NCBI RefSeq assembly: GCF_039542905.1
Contig: NZ_BAABIS010000001.1
Location: 3,348,001-3,412,000, forward strand
Length of the DNA: 64,000 nucleotides
Reading direction: 5' to 3'
Origin: Kitasatospora terrestris
Lineage (GTDB): Bacteria; Actinomycetota; Actinomycetes; Streptomycetales; Streptomycetaceae
In this document: piece by piece, positions 37,500 through 46,727 of the stretch
Layout: every line of letters begins with the position of its first letter
Position numbering within the stretch: position 1 is the stretch's first letter
The notes under the pieces: generated by a model
Told to the model about the DNA's origin: nothing
What the model saw: the letters and a program-made list of their open reading frames with translations, nothing else
Databases searched by the model: none
Made by a program: the position numbers and the translations under genes

Positions 37500-37853
37500 A
37501 TGGACACTCGCCAGGACGACCTGCGGCGCGAGCTCGACGCCGCCCTGCAGACCCGCAAGGAGCTGGGGCCGGAGTACGAGAAGGAGATCATCGACTCCTT
37601 CGTCGCCCGGCTCGGCGGGAGGCTGGACGGGCCGGTGGAGCACCGCCCGGCACCGGTGCCGGAGAAGTCGCGCAACCGCCGGTTCACGATCCAGATCCTC
37701 TCGCTGGTGATGGGTGTGCCGCTGACCGCGATCGCCGTGGAGGGGGCCGGCGTGGTGGGCCTGCTGGCCTGCTGGCTCGGGATCGTCGGCGTCAACGTCT
37801 CCAGCGCGCTCGGTGAGCGCATCGACCGTACCCGCCGGAGCGACTGGGACTAG
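37500..37853 (+). CDS. small membrane protein, function unknown
   Basis: A 117-residue protein: residues 1-40 are a charged helical segment (DDLRRELDAALQTRKELG, then YEKEIIDSFVARLGG), residues 42-60 a linker, and residues 63-100 two close hydrophobic helices. It resembles small actinobacterial membrane proteins with a SHOCT-like charged head, but I cannot name a function. An ATG at 37491 three codons earlier is an alternative start. It is convergent with hutH. Confidence 0.72.
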   Translation: MDTRQDDLRRELDAALQTRKELGPEYEKEIIDSFVARLGGRLDGPVEHRPAPVPEKSRNRRFTIQILSLVMGVPLTAIAVEGAGVVGLLACWLGIVGVNVSSALGERIDRTRRSDWD

Positions 37854-37859
37854 GCCCGG

Positions 37860-37875
37860 CCGCCCCGGCGGGCGG
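37860..37875. terminator. weak hairpin between convergent genes
   Basis: CCGCCC (37860-37865) and GGGCGG (37870-37875) pair around CGGC in the 26-bp gap before the hutH stop. The short stem makes this a weak terminator call. Confidence 0.35.
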
Positions 37876-37879
37876 TGCG

Positions 37880-39439
37880 TCAGGCCAGCGGGCCGGTGAC
37901 CTGCTCGACGGCGGCGACCAGGTCGCCGGAGGCGACGAGCGCGGCGGCGGCCTCCAGGTCCGGGGAGAGGAAGCGGTCCCGGCCCGGGCCGCCGACGCCG
38001 GCCGCGCGGGCGGCGGTGATCGCGGCGGCGGTGGCGGGGGCGAGGCTGCCGCCGGCGCCCTCGGCCCGGATCTCCAGGGCGCGGGCGGAGGCGAGCAGCT
38101 CGACGGCGAGCACCCGGCCCAGGTTGTCGACGGCCTGGCGGAGCTTGCGCGCCGCGGACCAGCCCATCGAGACGTGGTCCTCCTGCATCGCCGAGGACGG
38201 GATGGAGTCCACCGAGGCGGGGACGGCGAGCCGCTTGTTCTCGCTGACCAGCGCGGCCTGGGTGTACTGGGCGATCATCAGGCCGGAGTCGACACCCGGG
38301 TCGTCGGCGAGGAAGGCCGGCAGGCCGTGCGAGCGGGCCCTGTCGAGCAGCCGGTCGGTGCGCCGCTCGGAGATCGAGGCGAGGTCGGCGGCGGCGATGG
38401 CGAGGAAGTCCAGCACGTAGGCGACCGGGGCGCCGTGGAAGTTGCCGTTGGACTCGACCCGGCCGTCCGGCAGCACCACCGGGTTGTCGACCGAGGCGGC
38501 GAGCTCGCGGTCGGCGACGGTGCGGGCGTGCGCCAGGGTGTCGCGGCCGGCGCCGGCGACCTGCGGGGCGCAGCGGATCGAGTAGGCGTCCTGGACGCGC
38601 GGGGCGTCGTCCTGGTGGTGGCCGGTGAGGCCGGAGCCCTTGAGGACGGCCAGCATGTTGGCGGCGGAGAGCGCCTGGCCGGGGTGCGGGCGGATCGGGG
38701 CGTGCAGCTCGGGGGCGAGCACCTTGTCGCTGCCGAGCAGCGCCTCCAGCGACATCGCGGCGGTGATGTCGGCGGTGGTGTAGAGCCGCTGCAGGTCGGC
38801 GAGGGCCATCACCAGCATGCCGAGCATGCCGTCGGTGCCGTTGATGAGGGCCAGGCCCTCCTTCTCCAGCAGCTCGACCGGCTCGATGCCGGCGGCGGCG
38901 AGCAGCTCGGCGGCGTCCTTCTCCTCGCCGTCCGGGCCGGTGGCGACGCCCTCGCCCATCAGGACCAGGGCGCAGTGCGACAGCGGGGCCAGGTCGCCGG
39001 AGCAGCCGAGCGAGCCGAACTCGCGGACCACCGGGGTGATGCCGGCGTTCAGGATGGCGGCCATCGTCTCGGCGACCAGCGGGCGCACGCCGGTGCGGCC
39101 GGAGGCGAGGGTCTTCATCCGCAGGAACATCAGCGCTCGGACCACCTCGCGCTCGACCGCGGGGCCCATGCCGGCGGCGTGCGAGCGGACCAGCGAGCGC
39201 TGCAGCTGGGCGCGCAGCTCGGGGCTGATGTGCCGGACGGCGAGCGCGCCGAAGCCGGTGGAGACGCCGTAGACCGGGCGGGGCTCGGCCGCGAGGGCGT
39301 CGATCCGGGCGCGGGCGGCGGCCATCTCGGCGTGCGCGTCGGGGCCGATCTCGACCCGGGCGTTGCCGCGCGCGACGGCGAGCACGTCCTCGGCGGTGAC
39401 GTCGGCCTTGCCGACCTGGACGACACTGTGCATATCCAT
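37880..39439 (-). CDS. hutH: histidine ammonia-lyase HutH
   Basis: A 519-residue enzyme that deaminates histidine to urocanate, first step of the hut pathway. The MIO cofactor triad is Cys-Ser-Gly in GSLGCSGDLAPLSH near residue 145, and GHHQDDAPRVQDAYSIRCAPQ near residue 270 is the family signature. The start could be ATG 39439 (M-D-M-H), ATG 39433 or GTG 39445; I chose 39439 because characterised streptomycete HutH proteins begin with a similar M-D-M-H, as I recall. A perfect inverted repeat covers this start. hutH is 5.8 kb from the hutU operon, with unrelated genes between. Confidence 0.95.
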   Translation of the reverse strand: MDMHSVVQVGKADVTAEDVLAVARGNARVEIGPDAHAEMAAARARIDALAAEPRPVYGVSTGFGALAVRHISPELRAQLQRSLVRSHAAGMGPAVEREVVRALMFLRMKTLASGRTGVRPLVAETMAAILNAGITPVVREFGSLGCSGDLAPLSHCALVLMGEGVATGPDGEEKDAAELLAAAGIEPVELLEKEGLALINGTDGMLGMLVMALADLQRLYTTADITAAMSLEALLGSDKVLAPELHAPIRPHPGQALSAANMLAVLKGSGLTGHHQDDAPRVQDAYSIRCAPQVAGAGRDTLAHARTVADRELAASVDNPVVLPDGRVESNGNFHGAPVAYVLDFLAIAAADLASISERRTDRLLDRARSHGLPAFLADDPGVDSGLMIAQYTQAALVSENKRLAVPASVDSIPSSAMQEDHVSMGWSAARKLRQAVDNLGRVLAVELLASARALEIRAEGAGGSLAPATAAAITAARAAGVGGPGRDRFLSPDLEAAAALVASGDLVAAVEQVTGPLA

Positions 39440-39446
39440 ATGCACA
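39427..39446. promoter_or_regulatory. perfect inverted repeat over the hutH start (operator candidate)
   Basis: TGTGCATATCCATATGCACA has perfect 9-bp arms around CC, and all three candidate hutH start codons (39433, 39439, 39445) lie inside it. A repressor bound here would block transcription initiation or early elongation. The divergent fdhD gene starts 77 bp to the right. No ideal ribosome-binding site precedes hutH, so a leaderless or near-leaderless transcript is possible. Confidence 0.7.
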
Positions 39447-39522
39447 ATCGAATCAGGTGAATGGGGATCTGACAACCGTCGACTTCCCCGGCCTGGTCTA
39501 CTGGGAAGCACAGGAGGTGGCG

Positions 39523-40353
39523 ATGGCACGCGCGACGGTACGGCGGCGGGTGGTGCGGCTGCGCGACGGCGCGCGGGGCGTCCGGCCGGACGCGCTGGCG
39601 GCGGAGGAGCCGCTGGAGATCCGGGTCGGCGGCGAGCCGCTGACCGTCACCATGCGCACCCCGGGGCACGACTTCGACCTGGTGGCGGGCTTCCTGGTCG
39701 GCGAGGGCGTGGTCGCCGCGGCGGAGCAGCTCGCCGCACTGCGCTACTGCGCCGGGACGGACGCCGAGGGCGCCAACACCTACAACGTGGTGGACGCGAC
39801 CGTCCGGGGCGGCTCCACCGCGCTCTCCGCGCACCGCAACCTGCTGATGACCAGCGCCTGCGGGCTGTGCGGCCGGGACACCGTGGACGCGGTGCGCACG
39901 CACAGCCGCTGGCCGGTCGCCGAGGACGGCCTGACGGTCGACCAGGAACTGCTGTACGCCCTGCCCGACCGGCTGCGGGCGGCGCAGAAGACCTTCGAGT
40001 CCACCGGCGGGCTGCACGCCGCCGGGCTGTTCGACGCGCGCGGCGAGCTGCTCTGCGTCCGGGAGGACGTGGGCCGGCACAACGCGGTCGACAAGGTGGT
40101 GGGCTGGGCGCTGCGCGAGGGGCGGCTGCCGCTGACCGGGCACCTGCTGCTGGTCAGCGGGCGGGCCTCGTTCGAGCTGACCCAGAAGGCGGCGCTGGCC
40201 GGGATACCCCTGCTGGCCGCCGTCTCCGCGCCGTCCTCGCTGGCGGTGGAGCTCGCCGAGGAGCTCGGCCTCACCCTGGTGGGGTTCCTGCGCGGGCGCA
40301 GCGCCAACGTCTACGCCCGCGCGGACCGGATCAGCTCCGCCGGCTCCGCCTGA
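39523..40353 (+). CDS. fdhD: sulfur carrier/sulfurtransferase FdhD for formate dehydrogenase
   Basis: A 276-residue FdhD protein, which passes sulfur from a cysteine desulfurase to the molybdenum cofactor of formate dehydrogenase. The conserved Cys loop SACGLCG lies near residue 113 and a GRHNAVDKVVGWAL helix near residue 187; VSGRASFELTQKAALAGIPLLAAVSAP follows. AGGAGG lies 5 bp before ATG 39523. No formate dehydrogenase genes are in the window. Its 3' end overlaps the convergent small protein gene by 23 bp. Confidence 0.95.
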   Translation: MARATVRRRVVRLRDGARGVRPDALAAEEPLEIRVGGEPLTVTMRTPGHDFDLVAGFLVGEGVVAAAEQLAALRYCAGTDAEGANTYNVVDATVRGGSTALSAHRNLLMTSACGLCGRDTVDAVRTHSRWPVAEDGLTVDQELLYALPDRLRAAQKTFESTGGLHAAGLFDARGELLCVREDVGRHNAVDKVVGWALREGRLPLTGHLLLVSGRASFELTQKAALAGIPLLAAVSAPSSLAVELAEELGLTLVGFLRGRSANVYARADRISSAGSA

Positions 40354-40657
40354 CCACCACGACGATGACGACCACCACGAGGACCAGGATCACCAGGACC
40401 ACCAGGCCGCCGATCAGCTTCCCGAAGAAGCTGCTCTTCTTCTTTTTCTTGCTCTTGCTCTTCGCGGCCAGCTGCTTGGTGTGCTCGGCCTGCGGTGCCG
40501 CCGCCGGTGCCTGGGCAGGTGCCGCCTGGGCCGGCGCCTGCTGAACCGACGTCACCGCCGCCGTCCGCGGCGCGGCCTGCGCCGCGCCCTCGGCCAGCGT
40601 CACGCCGCCCACCGCCAGTGCCAGGGAGAGCAGCGCCCCCGCGATCCTCGTCCGCAT
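40331..40657 (-). CDS. small secreted/membrane protein, function unknown
   Basis: A 108-residue protein with a signal peptide (first about 28 residues, cut after AAQA), an Ala/Gln/Pro-rich middle, a Lys/Ser run of about twelve residues, one strongly Val-rich membrane helix and a basic RRSRRS tail. That layout places the middle outside the membrane and the tail inside. GAGGAGGGG precedes the ATG at 40657. I do not recognise a family; low-complexity composition limits inference. Confidence 0.7.
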   Translation of the reverse strand: MRTRIAGALLSLALAVGGVTLAEGAAQAAPRTAAVTSVQQAPAQAAPAQAPAAAPQAEHTKQLAAKSKSKKKKKSSFFGKLIGGLVVLVILVLVVVVIVVVVRRSRRS

Positions 40658-40779
40658 GTACCCCTCCTCGTTCGAACTGCGCCCCACACTGTCCCACGGA
40701 CGGACGGCCCGGGGGCAGGCTCGTGCCGAGGTTGTTGCGCGACTGTGGCGGGGCCCGGAACACCCGACCGGCCGGACGT

Positions 40780-42588
40780 TCAGGCCGGGGGCGGGGAGCA
40801 GGGGCCGGAGAGGGCGACGGCGACCAGCGCCCGCAGGGCGGGGGCGATCTGACCGAGCGGCAGGGTCGACTCGTCGGCGAAGAGTTCGAGCAGCCACCCG
40901 CCGGCCGGGTTGCCGCCGCCGGCGGCGACCATCGCCTTGTAGCCGCTGACCACCATCATGGCCTCCTCGGCCGCGTCGTTGCCGGGTGCCCCGGCGCGCA
41001 GCGCGAAGGAGCCGCCGTGCACCGCCCGGCGGGTCAGCGGGTAGTGGCGCAGGTCGAAGACGGCGTCCGGGGCCTCGATCTGGGCGCGCTGGGTGACCGC
41101 CCGGCTGGAGCCGGGGCCGCCGGTCATCCGGTAGACGGCGTGCTGGGCGGTGCGCATCAGCTGGGAGCCGGGCGGCACGTACGAGACCCACCAGCCGACC
41201 GCGTTGAGCAGCCGGGAGGAGGTCTCGGCGACGCAGGCGAGCCGGGACAGCGTGTCGGCGGGGTGCGTGGTGCGCTGGAGTCCGCCCTGGTCGAGGGTGG
41301 TGAGCCCGGCGGCGAGCAGCTGTCCGGGGTCGGCGCTGTGCGCGGCGCCGCGGAAGCGCCGGCGGTCCCCGGCGGCGCCGCGCGCGCCGGGTGCGCCGCC
41401 GGGACGGCGGCCGTCCGCGCGGTGGTGCGGGTCGGCGGCGTCGGCGAGCAGCACGGTCGGGTCGGGGGCGAAGCCGGGGCCGTGGCTGCGGCCGGCCACC
41501 ACGGGGTGGGCGGCGCGGGCGGCCTTGGCCCGGTACTGGGCGGCGTCGGCGAGCCGGAACAGCCGGTCGGCGGTGGTGACCGGGCCGATCGAGTCGCCGG
41601 TGGAGGCGACCCCGCAGGCCACCCCCTCGCCCTCGGTGAGTTCCAGGGCGCGGGTGCAGAGCTCCTCGGCGACGGCGACCACCTCGTCGGCGGTCTGGCC
41701 CTCGGCGAGCAGGCAGAACTCGTCGCCGCCGAGCCGGGCGGCCAGCGAGCCGGGCAGCTTGGCGGCGCACAGCGACAGCTGGTGGGCGAACTTCTCCAGC
41801 AGCCGGTCGCCCATCTCGTGGCCGAGCTCGTCGTTGACCCGCTTGAGGCCGTTGACGTCGCAGACCACCAGGGAGACCACGGTGTTGTCGCGGTTGTGCG
41901 CCTTGAGGGCGCTCTCCAGCCGGGCGTCCACGGCGCGCCGGTTGGCGAGGCCGGTGAGCGCGTCGGTGAAGGCGAGCCGGCGCAGGTCGGCGACGCGCTC
42001 GGTCTGGGCGAGCCCGGCGGAGATCTGCGCGGCGAGCAGGGTGGCGTAGTCGGCGTCGGCCTCGGTGAAGACCGGCATGCCGAGGGTGCGGGCCAGGTAC
42101 AGCTCGCCCCAGGCCTGGCCGTGCAGGACGATCGGGGCGACCAGGCAGCACTCGCGGCCCCGCCGGCGCAGCCCGGCGGCGCGCTGCTGGCAGAAGGCGC
42201 CGGCCCCGGGGTGGGCGTGCACGACGGGCGGGGCGGTGTTCTCGGCGGTCTGGATCCAGGCCCGGGGCAGCCGGCCGGTGGTCCAGTGCTCTTCCAGGTA
42301 GGTGACGATCTCGGGGAAGTCGGCGACGGGGTAGGACTCGTCGTCCGGCAGCTCCTCCTCGCCGGCCGCCAGGTCGCCGTAGTTGACCAGCACCCGCAGC
42401 CGGCCGGACTCGCGGTCCCAGACCGAGACGGCGGCCATGGTGGCGGCCAGGGCCGAGGTGGCCCGGACGGCGGCGGCCCGGACCGCCTCCAGCGGGGTGA
42501 GGGCGCCGGCCATGTCCTGGGCGAGTTCGACCACCGCCTGCAGTCGCAGGTCGGGCGTGGAGATGACGTACGGGCTCTCCTCGGTCAT
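40780..42588 (-). CDS. GAF-GGDEF domain protein (probable diguanylate cyclase, CdgE-like)
   Basis: A 602-residue soluble protein with an N-terminal GAF domain (about residues 15-190), a GGDEF domain (about 200-365) and a C-terminal GAF-like region (about 420-600). The catalytic motif RLGGDEF is intact, so it can make c-di-GMP from two GTP; the RxxD product-inhibition site five residues before it is not seen. c-di-GMP controls development in Streptomyces through BldD. The order and position recall CdgE next to hutH in S. coelicolor (from memory). It lies 95 bp downstream of cya on the same strand. ATG 42588 was preferred over 42615. Confidence 0.88.
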   Translation of the reverse strand: MTEESPYVISTPDLRLQAVVELAQDMAGALTPLEAVRAAAVRATSALAATMAAVSVWDRESGRLRVLVNYGDLAAGEEELPDDESYPVADFPEIVTYLEEHWTTGRLPRAWIQTAENTAPPVVHAHPGAGAFCQQRAAGLRRRGRECCLVAPIVLHGQAWGELYLARTLGMPVFTEADADYATLLAAQISAGLAQTERVADLRRLAFTDALTGLANRRAVDARLESALKAHNRDNTVVSLVVCDVNGLKRVNDELGHEMGDRLLEKFAHQLSLCAAKLPGSLAARLGGDEFCLLAEGQTADEVVAVAEELCTRALELTEGEGVACGVASTGDSIGPVTTADRLFRLADAAQYRAKAARAAHPVVAGRSHGPGFAPDPTVLLADAADPHHRADGRRPGGAPGARGAAGDRRRFRGAAHSADPGQLLAAGLTTLDQGGLQRTTHPADTLSRLACVAETSSRLLNAVGWWVSYVPPGSQLMRTAQHAVYRMTGGPGSSRAVTQRAQIEAPDAVFDLRHYPLTRRAVHGGSFALRAGAPGNDAAEEAMMVVSGYKAMVAAGGGNPAGGWLLELFADESTLPLGQIAPALRALVAVALSGPCSPPPA

Positions 42589-42683
42589 GGTCGCCTCGCT
42601 CACCGATCGCCTCATCCCGGGTCCGGCCGCCGCGCGTCCGGGCGGCCTTTCGACCAGATTAGGGTGATTCGCGACCGGACGGG

Positions 42684-43742
42684 TCAGACGGCTCGCGCGC
42701 GGCTGAGCAGCCAGGGCTCGACCAGGCCGAGGCCGCGGACCGGGCGGCGCCACATCGGCTGGAGGTGGAAGCGCCGGTCGTCCTCGGGGTGGCGGCCGTC
42801 CTCGCCCGGGGTGGCGGCGGCACCGCTCTGCTCCAGCGCGGCGGACAGCTCGCCGTCGACCAGCACGGCGTCCTTGGGCGCGATCGAGGTGAGCCGGCTG
42901 GCCAGGTTGACCGTGGTGCCGAAGACGTCGCCCATCCGCGAGGTGACCGTGCCGAAGGCCATGCCGACCCGCAGGGCGGGCATGCCGTCCTCCTTGGCCA
43001 GCGTCTCCACCAGGCTGAGCGCGATCTCGGCGGCGGTCGCCGGGTCCTCGGAGACGTAGAGGATCTCGTCGCCGAGGGTCTTGACCACCCGCCCGCCCTG
43101 ACCGGCGATCAGGTCGGAGCAGGTGTTCTCGAAGCCCTCGACCAGCTCGCCGAGCTCCTCCTCCTCCAGCCGCCGGGAGAGCCGGGTGAAGCCGACCAGG
43201 TCGGCGAAGCCGACGGCGAGGCGACCGCTGGTGATCTCGCTGTCCTCGGCGGCCTGCACCACCCGGCCGGTGACCGCGGCGAGCTGGCGGCGCCAGACGT
43301 ACACCAGGAACTGCTCCAGCTCCGGCAGCAGCAGCTCGGTCAGCGGGTACGCGACCTCGGCCCGGGTCAGGCCCGGCTCCACGGACTGGGTGAGGTTCTC
43401 CAGGAAGGTGTCCATCTGCCAGCCGGCCAGCCGGGAGGTGGTCTGGCCGGTCGAGCGGGCCACCTGGATCGCCATCGACTCGCTGAGCAGCCCGGACTCC
43501 ACCAGGCCGGCCAGCCGGCGCAGCGCGATCACGTCGTTGTCGGTGAGCGCCCGGGACTGGCCGATGTCGGGGAAGCCCATCGCCCGCCAGAAACGGGTGG
43601 CCAGCTCCATCGGGACGTCGGCCGCGCGGGCCGCCTGGTACGGGGTGTATCTGCGCGGAGCGTCCAGGATCAGCCGCTCCAGGTCCAGCGCGACGGTGCG
43701 GTCCGCCGTCTCGCCGCCGCCGTTCTCGCGCTGCTCTGCCAC
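42684..43742 (-). CDS. cya: class III adenylate cyclase
   Basis: A 352-residue cyclase that makes cAMP from ATP. Residues 20-180 form an N-terminal helical sensor region (RRYTPYQAARAADVPMELATRFWRAMGF, resembling a MerR-like fold). The cyclase domain shows the metal motif VGFADLVGFTRLSRR, the second metal Asp in KTLGDEILY, and VNLASRLTSIAP with the transition-state Asn/Arg. I chose GTG 43742, next to VAEQRENGGG; the open frame runs to 43856. Streptomyces cya mutants are affected in germination. It is between birA and a GGDEF gene on the same strand. Confidence 0.94.
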   Translation of the reverse strand: MAEQRENGGGETADRTVALDLERLILDAPRRYTPYQAARAADVPMELATRFWRAMGFPDIGQSRALTDNDVIALRRLAGLVESGLLSESMAIQVARSTGQTTSRLAGWQMDTFLENLTQSVEPGLTRAEVAYPLTELLLPELEQFLVYVWRRQLAAVTGRVVQAAEDSEITSGRLAVGFADLVGFTRLSRRLEEEELGELVEGFENTCSDLIAGQGGRVVKTLGDEILYVSEDPATAAEIALSLVETLAKEDGMPALRVGMAFGTVTSRMGDVFGTTVNLASRLTSIAPKDAVLVDGELSAALEQSGAAATPGEDGRHPEDDRRFHLQPMWRRPVRGLGLVEPWLLSRARAV

Positions 43743-43898
43743 CGGTCCGTCCCCGTGCGGTTGCCGCACTTGCCTCGTCCCTACCTGTCCAACCGGCGCG
43801 CGACCACCCCCAGGGCCAGTGGCGCGCCTCACACCTGCCAGGTGGAATGTTCGCACGGAATCGCGCGATCCGGGGCATCCGGTCCGGGCCGGCGTCCG

Positions 43899-44798
43899 TC
43901 AGCCGGACCGCGGTCGGACGTGCACCACGTCGCCGGCGGCCACCGGGTGCCGGGTGCCGTCGGCGCCGCGGACGACCAACCGGCCGTCGCCGTCCACCGC
44001 CACGGCCTCGCCGAGCAGCTCCCGGTCGCCGGGCAGCTGCACCCTCACCTGCCGGCCGAGCGTGGTGCAGCGGGCGGTGTACGCGGGCAGCAGGCCGCTG
44101 GCGTGCGGGTCGCCGGCCGCGGCCACCCACTCGCCGTACAGCTCGGCGAACTCGCGCAGCAGGGCGCGCAGCAGGGTGTCCCGGTCGGTGACCTCGGCGC
44201 CGGCCAGCGCGAGCGAGGCCGCGGTCTCCACCGGCAGCTCGGGCTCCCGCAGCGTGACGTTGACGCCGAGCCCGGCGACCACCGCGCCGCCGCTCAGCTC
44301 GGTCAGGATGCCGCCGAGCTTGCGCTCGGCCCCGTCGACGGTCACCTGGAGGTCGTTCGGCCACTTCAGGCCGACCTCCAGCTTCGCGACCCGGGCCAGG
44401 GTGGCGGCCGCCGCGGTGCCGACCAGGATCGGCAGCCAGCCGTATCGCTCGATCGGGACGCCCTCGGGCCGCAGCAGCACGGAGAGGAACAGGCCGGAGC
44501 GCGGCGGGGCGGACCAGCGGCGGTCCAGCCGGCCGCGGCCGGCGCTCTGCGACTCGGCGACCAGCACCGCGCCCTGCGGGGCGCCGTCCTTCGCCCGGGC
44601 GGCCAGGTCGGAGTTGGTGGAGCCGGTCTCGGCCACCACCTCCAGGTCGGTCCACAGGCCGCCCGGACGCACCAGGTCGCGGCGCAGCGCGGCGCCGTCC
44701 AGCGGCGGCCGGTCCAGGTCGGTCCAGGGGGACGGCCCGGACTGGCCGAAGCCACGCAGGCCACTGCGGCGGGGACGGGGGGCGTCGGCGTCGGTCAC
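43899..44798 (-). CDS. birA: biotin--[acetyl-CoA-carboxylase] ligase BirA
   Basis: A 299-residue biotin protein ligase that forms biotinoyl-AMP and biotinylates carrier-protein lysines. The ligase motif QSAGRGRLDRRW (nucleotide loop) is near residue 90, LKWPNDL with the catalytic Lys near residue 150, and a small C-terminal beta domain completes it. There is no N-terminal HTH, so it is not a repressor. Its targets in this window include the biotin-carrier domain of AccA2. The start is GTG at 44798, and it is divergent from pccB. Confidence 0.94.
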   Translation of the reverse strand: MTDADAPRPRRSGLRGFGQSGPSPWTDLDRPPLDGAALRRDLVRPGGLWTDLEVVAETGSTNSDLAARAKDGAPQGAVLVAESQSAGRGRLDRRWSAPPRSGLFLSVLLRPEGVPIERYGWLPILVGTAAAATLARVAKLEVGLKWPNDLQVTVDGAERKLGGILTELSGGAVVAGLGVNVTLREPELPVETAASLALAGAEVTDRDTLLRALLREFAELYGEWVAAAGDPHASGLLPAYTARCTTLGRQVRVQLPGDRELLGEAVAVDGDGRLVVRGADGTRHPVAAGDVVHVRPRSG

Positions 44799-45120
44799 GC
44801 GGCCAGGCTATCGGGCCGGCGCCCCCGGGCAGCCGCGTCGGGCCCGACCCTCCGGCGGCGTCACCGGCACCGCCGGGGCGACCGCGGCGGTGGCCGCGAC
44901 ACGCCCGGGCCGGACCGGGTCGCCCTCCCCCCGCACGGGGCCCTGGTCGGCCGTACGCCGCCCCATCGTCCCGCATAACGGGCGTTAACACACTGTGTCG
45001 ATGGCCATAACCGCAAACGCCGCGCGATGGCTACGCTACTGAACGGTAGACCGCAGCGCCGCCCTGCCCGGAGCCGTCCAGCGACAGGTCGCGGCCCCGA
45101 GGATCCAGGAGAGCCACCGG
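44799..45120. other. 322-bp divergent region between birA and pccB
   Basis: The left half is very GC-rich; the right part (44975-45050) is AT-rich and should hold the pccB promoter. It includes the short palindrome ACACAC/TGTGT around 44990-45000 and CTAC/GTAG arms near 45033-45046. No gene or strong long repeat is seen. Confidence 0.5.
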
Positions 45121-46710
45121 ATGACCGAGGCCCCGTACGACCCCCACACGACCGCCGGCAAGCTGGCCGACCTCCGCCGCCGGCTGGACGAGGCGGTGCA
45201 CTCCGGCTCCTCCGCCGCGGTGGAGAAGCAGCACGCCAAGGGCAAGATGACGGCGCGTGAGCGGATCGTGGAGCTGCTGGACGAGGACTCCTTCGTGGAG
45301 TTCGACGAGTTCGCCCGCCACCGCTCCACCAACTTCGGCCAGGAGAAGAACCGGCCCTACGGCGACGGCGTGGTCACCGGCTACGGCACCGTGGACGGCC
45401 GCCAGGTCGCCGTCTTCGCGCAGGACTTCACGGTGTTCGGCGGCTCCCTCGGCGAGGTCTTCGGCGAGAAGATCGTCAAGGTGATGGACTTCGCCCTGAA
45501 GACCGGCTGCCCGATGATCGGCATCAACGACTCCGGCGGCGCCCGGATCCAGGAGGGCGTGGTCTCGCTCGGCCTGTACGGCGAGATCTTCCGCCGCAAC
45601 GTGCACGCCTCGGGCGTCATCCCGCAGATCTCGCTGATCATGGGCCCGTGCGCCGGCGGCGCGGTCTACTCCCCCGCGGTGACCGACTTCGTGGTGATGG
45701 CCGACAAGACCTCGCACATGTTCATCACCGGCCCCGACGTGATCAAGACCGTCACCGGCGAGACCGTCGACATGGAGGAGCTGGGCGGCGCCCGGACCCA
45801 CAACACCAAGTCCGGCAACGCCCACTACCTCGCGGCCGACGAGAAGGAGGCGATCGAGTACGTCAAGAGCCTGCTCTCGTACCTGCCCTCCAACAACCTC
45901 TCCGACCCGCCGGTCCACCCCGAGCAGGCCGACCTCTCCGTCACGGACGAGGACCTGGAGCTCGACACCATCGTGCCGGACTCCGCCAACCAGCCGTACG
46001 ACATGCACAAGGTCATCGAGCACGTCCTCGACGACGCCGAGTTCCTCGAGGTCCAGCCGCTGTACGCGGGCAACATCATCACCGGCTTCGGCCGGGTCGA
46101 GGGCCACCCGGTGGGCGTGGTCGGCAACCAGCCGATGGACCTGGCCGGCTGCCTCGACATCGCGGCCAGCGAGAAGGCCGCGCGCTTCGTGCGGACCTGC
46201 GACGCGTTCAACATCCCGGTGCTGACCTTCGTGGACGTCCCGGGCTTCCTGCCCGGCACCGGCCAGGAGTGGGACGGCATCATCCGCCGCGGCGCCAAGC
46301 TGATCTACGCCTACGCCGAGGCCACCGTGCCGCTGATCACCGTCATCACCCGCAAGGCCTTCGGCGGCGCGTACGACGTCATGGGCTCCAAGCACCTCGG
46401 CGCCGACCTCAACCTGGCGTGGCCGACCGCGCAGATCGCGGTCATGGGCGCGCAGGGCGCGGTCAACATCCTGCACCGGCGCGAGCTCGCCGCGGCCGAG
46501 CAGGAGGGCATCCTGGAGGAGAAGCGGGCCGAGCTGCTCGCGTCCTACGAGGACACCCTGCTCAACCCGTACCTCGCCGCCGAGCGGGGCTACGTGGACG
46601 CGGTCGTCGCGCCCAGCGAGACCCGGCGGCACATCGTGCGGGGCCTGCGGGCCCTGCGCGGCAAGCGCGAGGTGCTGCCGCCCAAGAAGCACGGCAACAT
46701 CCCGCTGTAG
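45121..46710 (+). CDS. pccB: propionyl-CoA/acyl-CoA carboxylase beta subunit
   Basis: A 529-residue carboxyltransferase that moves CO2 from carboxybiotin to propionyl-CoA, giving methylmalonyl-CoA, a building block for odd-chain and branched polyketides and fatty acids. Oxyanion-hole motifs of the crotonase fold appear twice: SGGARIQEG near residue 140 and [12 protein letters not shown] near residue 176; [15 protein letters not shown] near residue 370 and AFGGAYDVM near residue 412 form the C-terminal half. The epsilon-subunit gene follows 17 bp later. It pairs with the alpha subunit at 49842. Confidence 0.95.
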   Translation: MTEAPYDPHTTAGKLADLRRRLDEAVHSGSSAAVEKQHAKGKMTARERIVELLDEDSFVEFDEFARHRSTNFGQEKNRPYGDGVVTGYGTVDGRQVAVFAQDFTVFGGSLGEVFGEKIVKVMDFALKTGCPMIGINDSGGARIQEGVVSLGLYGEIFRRNVHASGVIPQISLIMGPCAGGAVYSPAVTDFVVMADKTSHMFITGPDVIKTVTGETVDMEELGGARTHNTKSGNAHYLAADEKEAIEYVKSLLSYLPSNNLSDPPVHPEQADLSVTDEDLELDTIVPDSANQPYDMHKVIEHVLDDAEFLEVQPLYAGNIITGFGRVEGHPVGVVGNQPMDLAGCLDIAASEKAARFVRTCDAFNIPVLTFVDVPGFLPGTGQEWDGIIRRGAKLIYAYAEATVPLITVITRKAFGGAYDVMGSKHLGADLNLAWPTAQIAVMGAQGAVNILHRRELAAAEQEGILEEKRAELLASYEDTLLNPYLAAERGYVDAVVAPSETRRHIVRGLRALRGKREVLPPKKHGNIPL

Positions 46711-46727
46711 CAGAAGGGTTCGTGAGG

